A stretch of 64,000 nt of DNA, from contig JANVCC010000020.1 of the NCBI GenBank assembly GCA_025345505.1, positions 52,129,523 to 52,193,522 of the forward strand. Reading direction: 5' to 3'. Positions 26,167-36,664 of the stretch are shown one piece after another. Position numbers and translations under genes: made by a program. Under the pieces are notes generated by a model, which did no database searches, was not told where the DNA came from, and worked only from the letters and a program-made list of their open reading frames with translations. Positions within the stretch are counted from its first letter, which is position 1. Each line of letters opens with the position of its first letter. Origin of the DNA: Todiramphus chloris collaris (Eukaryota; Chordata; Aves; Coraciiformes; Alcedinidae).

Positions 26167-28010
26167 CACCTTAGTGGTGCCTCACTGACTTTCCTTCCAT
26201 GTCATCTCCGATAAATCTCTAGAAATCATACTTTGTGGCCTTTTTAAGGAGCGATGAATTCATTCTCTGAAGGATAACCGTTGTTTTGCAGAAATCTTTT
26301 TCATCATTAAAATGTAGTGTGATGTTTTGCTAGAAATCAAGGCATTTTTAGATGAGAGGTTTTCAGGATGAAATTCATTGCACCCTGTGCCTTCATAGTT
26401 ATATCAGGTACTCTTCTAGCTATTGTTTTTCTTTATCATGGTGTCTTTTAAATAAATGTGTACTTTCTAAATTACCAAATGAAAGGATTTTTCAGGGGTG
26501 CAAAAGTTCACTCCTAAGGCTATTGAATCTCCTTGTAAACCTTTCTGTGGCTTTCAGCAAGACTGGAAACCTGTGAAAAGGCAATTGATAGTTCTGAGAC
26601 TTCCAAATGAAGGTGGGCGCTAATAAGTGTTTCCTGAATTTTACAGAACCTTCTACTTCTGTATTGCAGTATAACGAATCTTTCCTTCCATAGGAGCAAA
26701 GTCCCCCAAACCTATTTTTGCTCAGGGCTTTATGCTTTATGTGTGTTATCTATTCCTAATAAGAAGTTTCAACAATATGCACAGCTTGTATCCACAGTAG
26801 TCATCTATCACTTGAAAGAAGGCTTTAATTAACGGAACCCTAATTTTAATGAGGTACTGAGCCATGATCTTGTAAATTCTGCAGCACAGAGAATCATTTA
26901 GTTCAGGTTCACTTGTAACAATCCTCAACAGTGCGGTGCTTTATGACATTGTTTAACAGATTTTGATGTTAAACGAGGAGCCCTTTTTGGAGTAACTGTG
27001 TTCTTTACCTTGTAAGCATATTTTGAATTAATTGTGTTATGTTTTTCAAGAAATTATACTGTTGCTTGCCTTCCGAACAATACTTTCTGCTATGTCTGAA
27101 CTATTTACCCTGTGTCTACCTTGGCACTTCAGGGGGATTCACTGCTCTCAAGTCTTTTCTAAAACCATCTCTTTGCAACATGTGGGCTACTGGAATTCCA
27201 TTATTTTCACAGATACCACTTGTGCTGAACAACTGCAGCAGAGCTAACAGGTTATGTCACTTCCCCAACCTCCCTGTCTTGCCACTGCAGGAATGAGTGC
27301 TGGGTAGGACAGAAGGGCAGTTCCCAGTGGCACATTCAGTACCCTGTCTGAGATGAGCTGGTTTAAATGTGTTGTGCTTGACATTACACAAGAAGGTGGG
27401 AAATGAGGCAGGGAGGGTTTGGTGCCAGCTTTTTGTATCCTTACATCTAAGCCAGCTGGTCAGCGGTCCTCGTCTGATCGCAAGTGACAGCGGCACGTTG
27501 AGCTGCTTTATTGTGTGACTAGTTCTACCCGCTTCCAAGGGTCAATTCTGGCAGCACTGGAGATGCTTGGGACAGAAAGACATATCCACAAAAGCCCTTC
27601 CCCTAAAAATGCTGTGTGAGGTGAAGATGGTGGCTCTGCAGCAGTGTTTAAATGTGCCCTCTGTAGGAGGGATGGCCCTGGAGCAGCAGCACCTGCTGTG
27701 TACCCTGTTGTTTAGCTACACAGACCACGTAGGTGAATTTAAGAGTGAATTTCTATGTGATTTACTTTTTCCCCCGCCTTTTTTTAAGTATCGTCACTTA
27801 AAAGAAGCCATTCAAGTTGTGAATGTTATTTTAATGGGGCTATTAGAAAGACAGGACTCCCCCACAGAACCAAGAGCCAGAAATACTGAAAGAGTTCCAC
27901 GACAATGGAAAAAAAGAACTTAATTTTGACACCTTTTAAGCACTAAATATCCAATTGCTTCTCTATATCAAAATAAATTCAGTAGGCTTAAAGCATGAGG
28001 TGCTCTTTTC
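26167..28010. other. Intronic sequence without recognised genes
   Basis: Unique sequence. An open frame at 27567-27923 (plus, 118 codons) has no recognised domain and no convincing splice context. Confidence 0.55.
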
Positions 28011-28145
28011 ATAGAATCATACAATGTTTTTTTGTTGGAAGAGACTTTACAGAACATGCAGTTATAACCCCTCTTCCATGGACAGGGACACCTTCCCCTA
28101 GACCAGGTTGCTCATGGCACTGTCCATCGTGGGCTTGTGTACTTT

Positions 28146-28177
28146 AAGGGAGAGAGCATCCAAGGGAGAGAGCATCC
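28146..28177. repeat. 16-bp tandem duplication inside CR1
   Basis: Two exact adjacent copies of AAGGGAGAGAGCATCC in the 3' region of the minus-strand CR1. Confidence 0.95.
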
Positions 28178-28716
28178 ACAACTTCTCTGGGCAACTTGTT
28201 CCATTGTCTCACCACCCTCACTGCAAATAATTTCTTCCTAATATCTAGTCTAAATCTACCCTCATCCAGCTTAAAGGCATTATCCCTTGTCCTATCACTA
28301 CAAGCCCTTGTAAACAGTCTGTCCCCAGCTTTCTTGTAGGCCCCTTTCAGGTACTGGAAGGCCTCTATAAGATCTCTATGGAGCCTACTCTTCTCCAGGC
28401 TGAACAGCCTCAACTCTTGCAGCCTGTCTCCATAGGGGAGGTGCTCCAACACTCTGATCATCTTCGTGGCCCTCCTCTGGACCAAATCCAACAGTTTCAT
28501 GTCCTTCTTTTATTGGGGGCCCCAGAATTGGAGGCCCCACTCCAGGTGGGGTCTCACAACTGTGCAGTAGAGGGGGAGAATCACCTCCCTTGACCTGCTA
28601 TCCATGCTTCTTTTGATGTAGCCCAGGATGTGATTGGCCTTCTCAGCTGCAAGTGCACATTGCTGGCTCATGTTAAGTTTTTTATCAGCTGACACCCCCA
28701 AGTCCTTCTCCTCAAG

Positions 28717-28750
28717 TTGCTCTCAAGTCATTCTTGCTCTCAAGTCATTC
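28717..28750. repeat. 17-bp tandem duplication inside CR1
   Basis: Two exact adjacent copies of TTGCTCTCAAGTCATTC. 17 is not a multiple of three, so it breaks ORF2 further. Confidence 0.95.
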
Positions 28751-29040
28751 TTCTCCTAGCTTGTATTTGTGCTTGGAATTGCCCCAACCCAGGTGCAGGA
28801 CCTTGTACTTGGCCTTGTTGAACTTCATGAGGTTGGCATGGGCCCACCTCTCAAGCCTGTCCAGGTCCCTCTGGATGGCATCCCTTCCCTCCAGACTGTC
28901 AACTACACCACACAGCTTGGTGTCATCCATAAACTTGCTGAGGGTGCACTTGATCCCACTATCTGTATCACCAACAAAGGTGGATACTGATGCAGTAACT
29001 CTGTCATAAAAGGCAACCAAGTCTGTCAAGCGTGATTTGA

Positions 29041-32016
29041 TTGTCTGATTTTTCTGGCAATAATCACACAGAAACCAAATTGTTTATTACTTGATTGTGA
29101 ATAATACACATGCCCCAGTATTTACTCTTATTTAGCTTTTTTGGACCTCCAGTAGAATTTTTTAAAAATACAATGTTTTTAACAAATTGATATGTTATTT
29201 AATATCATACTGACTTATGGTTCATCTCCTTGAGCGGATAACATACTGGTCTCCATACTGCCAGGATCACTCTTTAAGTATAAATTTTTGTTTGCATTTT
29301 TTTAAAAAGTGCAGTTCCTGGTATTTGAGTTCAGCATAATTATTTGATCTCCCCATCAACCTCTATTTCTTATTATCAAGAAGTTTAGCTTGTAGAATTT
29401 AACTCGTGCATTGTTGAAATTATTAATAAATTGTTTTGTACTAAGATCAGCAAATGATGAGAAGTAATTTTGTTTGAAACTAAGTAACCTTCCATTTCCA
29501 GAGCTTTTAAAAGAAAACTTAAGTCAGCATTCAAGTTACTATTCAGACTGTATTTTAACTGATGATGCATTTTTTGTTGCCCTACTCGTGAGGAGAATGT
29601 GGAATTAGACCTGGTATCTGTGGCTCATACCACAAATAAATGTAATTCTACTTGACTTTTTCATCAGCTGGTAATTGAAAGCATCAGCAATAGTTTCCAG
29701 TTCAGTCTCAAGCTCCAACAGTTTTATTTGTGGAGGTTTTTTTTTCAGAATTTAGCAGAAGTGGACGTGCGCTTCCTTTGGCAATCCCATTTCAAGGGGT
29801 GTTATTAGGAGCTTCTTTTTGGAAGCATCAGCGTGTTCTTCTTGGATATGAACCACTGTTGAACACTTAAAACTACTCAACTAGTTTTCACAATCTGTTG
29901 TCCTGTAAAGTAATAAATAGCCTAAATTTTCTACACACTAATTAAAATTCCATTTCTCATGAATTCCTTAATCGAGAGCAAGTCATTATGTGCTTTGTTG
30001 ATTCTTAAGTGCAAAGATAATTGCAATGGGCAGCATGAAAGTGGTTTGATTATTGCCTGTCGACTCTTGTGAATTCTAATAGGTCTAATTGCATAGCATC
30101 AATTCATCATCTCAGCATCACTTCTTTTTATTATTAGCTCTCTGAATTGTAATGTGCTCATAAAGAAGTGCAGTAGTATATCAGGGTTGACATGGTACCT
30201 GGCCTATTGTAATTTTCCTTCCTTACCTAATGTTACTACTGAAATTAGAAGTTTATTACACAGTCCCCCCTTTCCAGAAACTAGTTTGAAATTTGTCTTT
30301 GGGAAGAAGGGATGCCGTCTTCCTCTGAATTTGCATTTGTAATTTCTCTACTAAATGATAGTCAGTCCTGCTTTTTACTTTTTCAAATCTTTCCCATAAA
30401 TCCTGTCTGCAATGTGTTGGCTGCAAAACATCTATCAAAAGCTTTATGACAGGGTTCTTTGTTATTGATGAACAGTATTTAGATGATGAGTACTCTGTAA
30501 TGAGGTGAAGTTCCCAACAAAAACTTTATTGGTTGAGAAGCAGGAGAAAAGGAGGAACCACATATATTAGAATGTCATTCTGTTGGAAATACGAACGTGG
30601 ATTGGTTTTGTTGAGTGTCCTCTTTTTTTTTTTTTTGCCTTTGCTTCCCCCTAAAGCAAGGGTATCAGTTCAGAAAAAGTTATCTCAAAAGTAGCTGAAG
30701 ATAGTTTTAGAGAAAACTACAGTCTTGTAACCAGAGGTTACAAGGTTCTGGACTAGTAATTTTTGATAGATTTTATTGCAAACATGCAGAAAAACCCTAG
30801 CTTCTTGGAAAGATGAATTTTTTACAAAGCTGAAGTATTACAGATATTTAAATTAAGAAACAGCACTAACATGGACTAAAGTACTTCTGAAAAGTTTCCT
30901 CTTGAGTTTTCATAAAAATGGAAAGATGCCATTGTGCTTACAAGCTTTGCCTTTTTTCTAAAACTTGGTGAGAACAGTGAAATCATCATCCTAGCTTCCT
31001 TTTCCTTCACCTCTTCCATCTGCCACTGCAGCACCGGTAGGACCTACAGACTTCTTAAAGAACTTAGAGCTAGTGCTGCAAAGTGATCTTGAGCCATGCC
31101 TCAGCCCAGGAATAGTGAAGTACTTTACCATGGAAATGGCACTAGTGAAGCAGTTGGATTTAGCTTTTTCCAACACATGGATTTCAGACATGGGGAAAGG
31201 TATTGAAAACATGCATGTACATGAGGTCAGGGTGTTTACCATGATTAATATCGAGCCTTTGGCTTGCCTTGAAAAAAAACCAGCAGTGGTTTCATGAAAG
31301 CATGTGAAAGCCCGTGTCTGTGTGGTGTTTACTGCCGCCTTGCCTAACATGTTCTTGCTCGCTTTTGACTGTGTTGCTCAGCTGGCAAGGTCAGCCAAAC
31401 AGTTTGCTGCCTCACGTGCTCTGATTTCTGTCTTTTTGTAAACAATAAGAGCTGATCTTATTCTTGAAGCAATTGCCTTCACTGTGAAAATACCAGTATG
31501 TCTTTCTGGCAGCCCACGCAAGGGGAAATGGCACTGTGAAGTATAACTTTGCACACAGACTTCTAAAAATTCCACCTAATCCTCAGGCTGACGTTAAAGT
31601 GGACAATATCAGTTTTCAGACATTTCTTCTTTTCTTGAAGAAATGATACATTGAGCTTATGAGTACCACGGGCAGCAAAATAACCATTTTGCTTTAATAA
31701 CAAGTGCAATAAAATTTAAAAATATTTTTCTCAATATGGTTTCACAGAAATTGAGCAGTTCCTCTCAGAAAGGCACAGCCTCCCACTTGGAAACCAGCAC
31801 ATTGTGCTTCTACTTGTCACCCTTGCAAGGTTTGCCATCACTTCATTAGGGTTTTTTTTTTTCCCAAGGCATTACTGTGCTTACACGTTATTGCCACCAT
31901 TTCTAGTCCCATTTTTTCTGATTCCTATAATAGCCTATTCAAGAGTCTTGAGTTTGAAACTCCCCTCTTGAGATGACCAAAAAATTCTTATGACAGGCTA
32001 GTGGAATGCTATGATG
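29041..32016. other. Intronic sequence without recognised genes
   Basis: Unique AT-rich DNA with a poly-T run near 30622. The open frames at 30991-31350 (minus) and 31073-31297 (plus) overlap each other and show no domain I can name. Confidence 0.5.
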
Positions 32017-32566
32017 TTATTTAGAGCACAAGTTGACTATATTTACATCTGTTTTTTCTTTTACAGCAAGGCTAAGCTCAAGACTGTCCTTCAGCAGCTC
32101 TTTGAGGTCATTACATGACTTTCCAGAAGGTTGTTTAAGTACATTTTCTTGATTGAGCTGAACGAGGTATGACACCAGTGTTTCTCCAAGGGCTCTTCCT
32201 AGCGGCATTGACATGGAGAACATTAGCAGTGCAATAAGCCTCTGCAAGCTGCTAACAGTTTGTTTTGCAATACGTTATGTGTAAGGCTTTTTATCTTAAA
32301 AAAAAAAAAAAGGAAGAGAAATAGTTTCCCTCATTCATATTTTGATACATTTGCTCCTGCTGCAAATTCAACTGTTTACAACTGATGCAAAACACTCTTG
32401 AGATATTTGTCAAAGCTTGTTTTTCACTTGGATCCACACGAGCATTACATATTGTACAAAATACTATAGCACAAGTTTCGTTAAATATCCTCACTGGATG
32501 CATTTCTTGTCTTTGCTTAGTTTTTGCATCTGACAATGCTTCTGAGCACACATGCTGGAGATTCAA
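32017..32566 (-). pseudogene. CGGBP1/hAT-like zinc-finger protein relic
   Basis: On the minus strand two open pieces lie in order, separated by a poly-T run (poly-A on plus at 32299-32312) and a frame change. The first contains IVFCTICNARVDPSEKQAL followed by further Cys positions (VFCISCKQL). This resembles the LFCTSCN...R.S.I..H zinc-finger segment of CGGBP1 and related hAT-family transposon proteins, but the paired histidines appear lost. The second reads KQTVSSLQRLIALL, then MPLGRALGETLVSYLVQ, resembling the SLQ...ANIPLEKA.HP.VR.FL stretch that follows the finger in CGGBP1. Order and spacing fit one protein of about 165 residues. CGGBP1 binds CGG repeats and itself derives from a hAT element. 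Here the frame is broken, so it is a fossil transposon or pseudogene, not a working gene. Confidence 0.5.
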
Positions 32567-32774
32567 CTCCTCTCCACCCCAGTGGTGCTCACCCGTGTCA
32601 TCAATGAGCTAAACTGCAGTGTAAGCAGGCAGCTTCTGTACTGCAGTGCCAGTAGCCTTTCCAAGATGATTGTAGCTCATGAGATGGTGTATGTGCCTTA
32701 ATGTGAAGCACTACTAGGCTGGATGTTGTGACATGAATGCAATCCAGACAGTAAATGGAGTAAAGATGGGGTGG

Positions 32775-33311
32775 TCATGTAGGAGGAGAATTAGAGATGC
32801 GAAAGCTCAGTTAGAACTTAATCTGGCCATATCTGTTAAGGATAATAAAAAAATGCTTCTATAAATACATTAGTAGCAAAAGGAGGGTCAGGGAAAATCT
32901 ACACTCCTTATTGGATGAGGGGGGGAAACATAGTAACGGAAGATAAGGAAAAGGCTGAGGTGCTTAACATACTCTTTGTATGCCTTGTTCTTTAACAAAA
33001 AGACTAGATATCCTCAGGACAGCAGGGCTTCTGAGTTGTAATCCAGGAGGAAGTAGTTAGTGACCTGCTGTGCCACTTAGATCCCAACAAGTCCATGGAT
33101 CCATATGGGATTCATCCTAGGGTGCTGAGGGAGCTGGTGGAAGAACTGACTAAGCTGCTCGCCATCATTTATCACTGGTCCTGGCTTACCGGGGAGGTTG
33201 CAGATACCTGGAGGTTGGCCAGTGTGACTCCCATCCACAAGAAGGGCTGGAAGGAGGATCTGGGGAACTATAGGCCTGTCAGCCTGACCTCGGTGCCTGG
33301 CAAGATTATCA
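32775..33311 (+). mobile_element. CR1 LINE internal ORF2 fragment without 3' end
   Basis: Plus-strand CR1 from upstream of the reverse-transcriptase core. Landmarks: GCGAAAGCTCAGTTAGAAC, GATAATAAAAAAATGCTTCT, then an open stretch MDPYGIHPRVLRELVEEL and WRLASVTPIHKKG.....NYRPVSLTSVPGK. It stops at 33311, well before the palm domain, where a minus-strand CR1 3' end begins. The coding stretch upstream of 33060 is broken by stops. CR1 copies are normally truncated at the 5' side only, so a missing 3' side points to a secondary rearrangement. Confidence 0.9.
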
Positions 33312-33976
33312 CAGAATGATTTAGATTGGAAAAGACCCTTGGGATCATCATGTCCAACCATTAACCCTACTCTGTAAGTTCACCCCTAGACCATACGCCC
33401 CAACACGACATCTAAGCGATGTTTAAACACATCCAGGGATGGTGACTCAACCACCTCCCTGGGCAGCCTATTCCAATATCTCACCACTCTTTCCGTGAAG
33501 AATTTTTTCCTAGTGTCTAGTCCAAACCTACCTTGTTTCATCTTGAGGCTGTTCCCTCTGGTTCTGTCACTAATTACCTGAGAGAAGAGACCAGCACCAA
33601 CCTCTCTACAATGTCCTTTCAGGTAGTTGTAGAGAGTGATGAGGTCTCCCCTAAGCCTCCTCTTCCTCAAACTAAACAGACCCAGCTCCTTCAAACAGTC
33701 CTCATATGATCTGTTCTCCAGTCCCTTGACCAGCTTCGTTGCCCTCCTCTGCACTTGCTCCAGCACCTCGATATCTCTGTTGTACTGAGGTGCCCAAAAC
33801 TGGACACAGTACTGGAGGTGAGGCCTCACCAGTGCTAAGTACAGGGGGACAATCACCTCCCTACTTCTGCTGCTCACACTATTTCTGATACAGACCAGGA
33901 TCCTGTTGGCCTTCTTTGCCACCTGGGCACACTGCTGGCTCATATTCGTTCACTTGTCAATTAGAACCCCCAGATC
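33312..33976 (-). mobile_element. CR1 LINE, 5'-truncated 3' portion
   Basis: The 3' end lies at the left (ACAGAATGATTTAGATTGG) and the element is truncated near 33976, within DLGVLID. The terminal ORF2 region is open for 185 codons from [16 protein letters not shown] to the C-terminus ([12 protein letters not shown]), so this copy is little decayed. A stop lies just upstream in DLGVLIDK*. Confidence 0.93.
33386..33943 (-). pseudogene. CR1 ORF2 C-terminal remnant
   Basis: 185 codons of the reverse-transcriptase thumb and C-terminal region ([30 protein letters not shown]). No catalytic motif is included. It is an internal part of the truncated element, not a host gene. Confidence 0.9.
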
Positions 33977-35570
33977 ACTGTCAGTTTTGTTGTCTTTGTT
34001 GTTTTTATTTACATTTTGCTGTTCCTCTTCTCAGGTACGTGTATGTCTCCAATCCGGAAGGGAGTAGAGATCAGAAAATTTCAATGCAATGTTTCTGTGG
34101 TATCTGTGAAAGCTCAGTTCTGTGACAGTTTCTGAAAGAAAACTCATAAAAGCAGAGCCATCTGAATGTCTTAGTTCAGATGCAGCCATATTGTCCAGAA
34201 CAACATTTTCTTTTTCCCCTTGCCTGCTATGAGGTACATACTCCCACTCCATCTGCAGAGGTACCCACTGAAGTGCAAACTGTAATCATGGACTCAAATT
34301 TAAGGAGTCCCAAGACCGAGCAAGACATAACTTGGAAGTCATGATCTGTGTCCCCTCTGCAGTGGGCGAAGGCTGTGGTTGGCTGAGTGTGTGCAGAACA
34401 GAGCACTCTTAGGGCAACTGTACTGCGACTGCTCTTGCTCACCTTGGTGAAGGATCTGCTCTCAGTCTCTCTTCAAGTCTTATGCTTACTTAGTTCTTCT
34501 GAAATAGTTGTTGGGTTGATCAATAATACAGATTTGCTAGTTTCCTCATCTTGTTTGAAGCATTTGGAGAAGTAATAGCTATTTATTAATAAAGCACGCA
34601 AGTAGCAGGGTTGAGACACTGAAGTTCTTATCTAAATTTTGTTTGTTTATTTATTTTTTTTCATCTGCATATGCATTGTAGTATAGTCTGTGCAGATACA
34701 TGTCTTTGCATTTTCCCTCACCCCTCCCCCCCCTTTAGGTTCAGGCTTGCTCATACCCCCATCATCTGCTGGGTTTGCTTCTAAGATGGGCTGCCGAGTA
34801 GTGAATTCCAAGCACCAGTGTTCATCTCGTTGCCCACTGATGAAACTATCTTTAAAACTAGAGAGCATCTCTAGAGAAGAGACTGGGTGGAAATGGTCAA
34901 AGAAGTTTATCACAGACGCTCGACATGTACACACAAGTTGGTATCTGAAATATGTTGATATCAGCAGGGTGCTTTAGTGTGGTTTCAGCTACCTAAAATT
35001 AAAGTTGATGATAAAAAGCAAGATTCCTCTTCTAGGCATGAAGTCTCATGTTACAGTTCAAAGAGCTGTCCAGTTATTTTGCTTATCCCTCTCATATTAA
35101 GCAATTAAAGTGACACTGCCAACTTGAAATCTAGTCAGCTTATAAAAATGAGTTGAACTTAGTTTTGGGTATCGTGTATGTCCCTATTTCCAGTGACTGT
35201 GTTTGTTGAGTGAGCGTGGGAGAGAGGTGGTGATAACAAATCTTATTTTTTAATTCTTTTCATTGTTTTGTGATGGGCTTATGGGCATAGCATGGGAAAC
35301 CATCTCTAAAGGAACTGACTACAGACAAAGGTCTGTGAAAAGCAACTTGGTAAGAGTACAGAAGAGGAATATTTAAGATGAAATAAATTAGAAAGACTAT
35401 CTGTATTTTTCTTCTTAAAGCAGTAAAAGTGAGTTGTCGGGGTTTTTTTTTTTCTTTTCAGTGATGATCCTTAGAAGATCAATTGATAAATGCATATTCC
35501 TTCACCCTGGAGAAGGTTCACTGTTGTTTCCTTTGCTGCTGTTTGGGTCTTTGCCATCTTAAAGTAGTGG

Positions 35571-35592
35571 ACTCACTGATTTCAGTGGGACT
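35571..35592. repeat. Possible fragment of the old palindromic repeat
   Basis: It contains CTCACTGATTTCAGTGGGAC, an imperfect palindrome that shares TGA-TTCA with the repeat at 3613-3660. Confidence 0.3.
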
Positions 35593-36001
35593 GCTCACAG
35601 ACTTGACAGCAGTTAGCAAGTTCAAAGCTATAAACACTGTTTATTGCTTATGAGGAAAATACAGTATCTCCTGTATGCTGTCCTGTAGCATGGTTTGCAT
35701 GTCTCCTCAGCTCCATCTTTTTCAACCGGGAACATGTGTTTAAAAAGATATTTAATGATTTCAGTCTTGTCATTTCTCACTTTCTCCTCCCTCTGCCTCC
35801 ACTCGTCCTGGAGAGGTGGTAAATGGTACCGACAGGCTGCACGAAGCTCTCCTGTCTGTATTCCAGGAGCAATGTGTGGCAAGGGAAATCCTAAACTTTC
35901 CCAGCATTGCTTCCTAAGTTTTCAGTGCTCAAACTTTAATCAGGCTGATTTAGCTATCACTGGTTTCTTTAGGAAATACATGGAGAGCTTGTAATTTTAG
36001 C

Positions 36002-36022
36002 TTTTTTTTTTTTTTTTTTTTT
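36002..36022. repeat. Poly-T tract
   Basis: 21 uninterrupted T. Confidence 0.97.
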
Positions 36023-36565
36023 AAGATGACACAATTCTTACCAAATCTTGTATGTTGTTTTTTCTACTGTGAAGGTTACATAGATAAAGCAAGTATCCCA
36101 TGAAAAAGATGATTGGTTGTAGTAGAAGTTTGATTATTCTCAAGAAAACATGTAGGGAAAAAAATTAAAAATTACTGTGGTAACTTTTTGTAATCTGCCA
36201 CAGTCGAGGAATAGATGCAGCATCGTGAAGCTATGGATATGATAAAAATTTATTTGAAACTTTAAATCATACTTTATTCCTTCTTTAAGAAGCCCATAAA
36301 ACTTCCTGTAAGGAAACAATTGTTAGTCTGATTTTCTTTTAAAAAAACACAAAACACCAAAAGGTGGTTTAATAAGAAATTATGGTGATGTTATCAAAAC
36401 AGCATTTACTGGGGAATAAAATCCTTAACATAGGAAGTAAAGGGCTTTTACTTGTTGTTAAGTTACTAGAGTGTTTTGAAAGTGGAATAATTGCAGTTCT
36501 GAGTGTTACTCTTTCCTAGATAAAATTACTATGGTACTATATTCTGCAGTGAGGCTGAGTGGGGA

Positions 36566-36664
36566 TTTTTTGTGTTTTGTTTTGGTTTTGCTGTTGTTGT
36601 TTTGGGGGTTTTGGAGTTGCTGGGGTTCCTCTGCCCACCCACCCCCTGCCACCCCTGCCCCCCA
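36566..36664. repeat. T/G-rich block followed by C-rich block
   Basis: TTTTGG-type T/G sequence to about 36614, then a C-rich stretch (36630-36664) with repeated CCACCC and CCCC runs. The C-rich part could form an i-motif, with a G-quadruplex on the opposite strand. Confidence 0.8.

Larger units (their letters stand above)
28011..29040 (-). mobile_element. CR1 LINE, 5'-truncated, internally deleted
   Basis: Minus-strand CR1: the 3' end is at the left (CATAGAATCATACAATG, 28011) and the 5' truncation is near 29040. Read on the minus strand, ORF2 fragments are [12 protein letters not shown], then directly [16 protein letters not shown], then the thumb (MSQQCALAAEKAN; LFSLEKSRLHRDLIEAFQYL). The block that normally lies between FYDRVT and the GI.CTLSKF segment, with the first catalytic Asp and the PQGS motif, is missing. 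The usual FADD is FMDD. A frame change falls near 28505. Confidence 0.92.
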
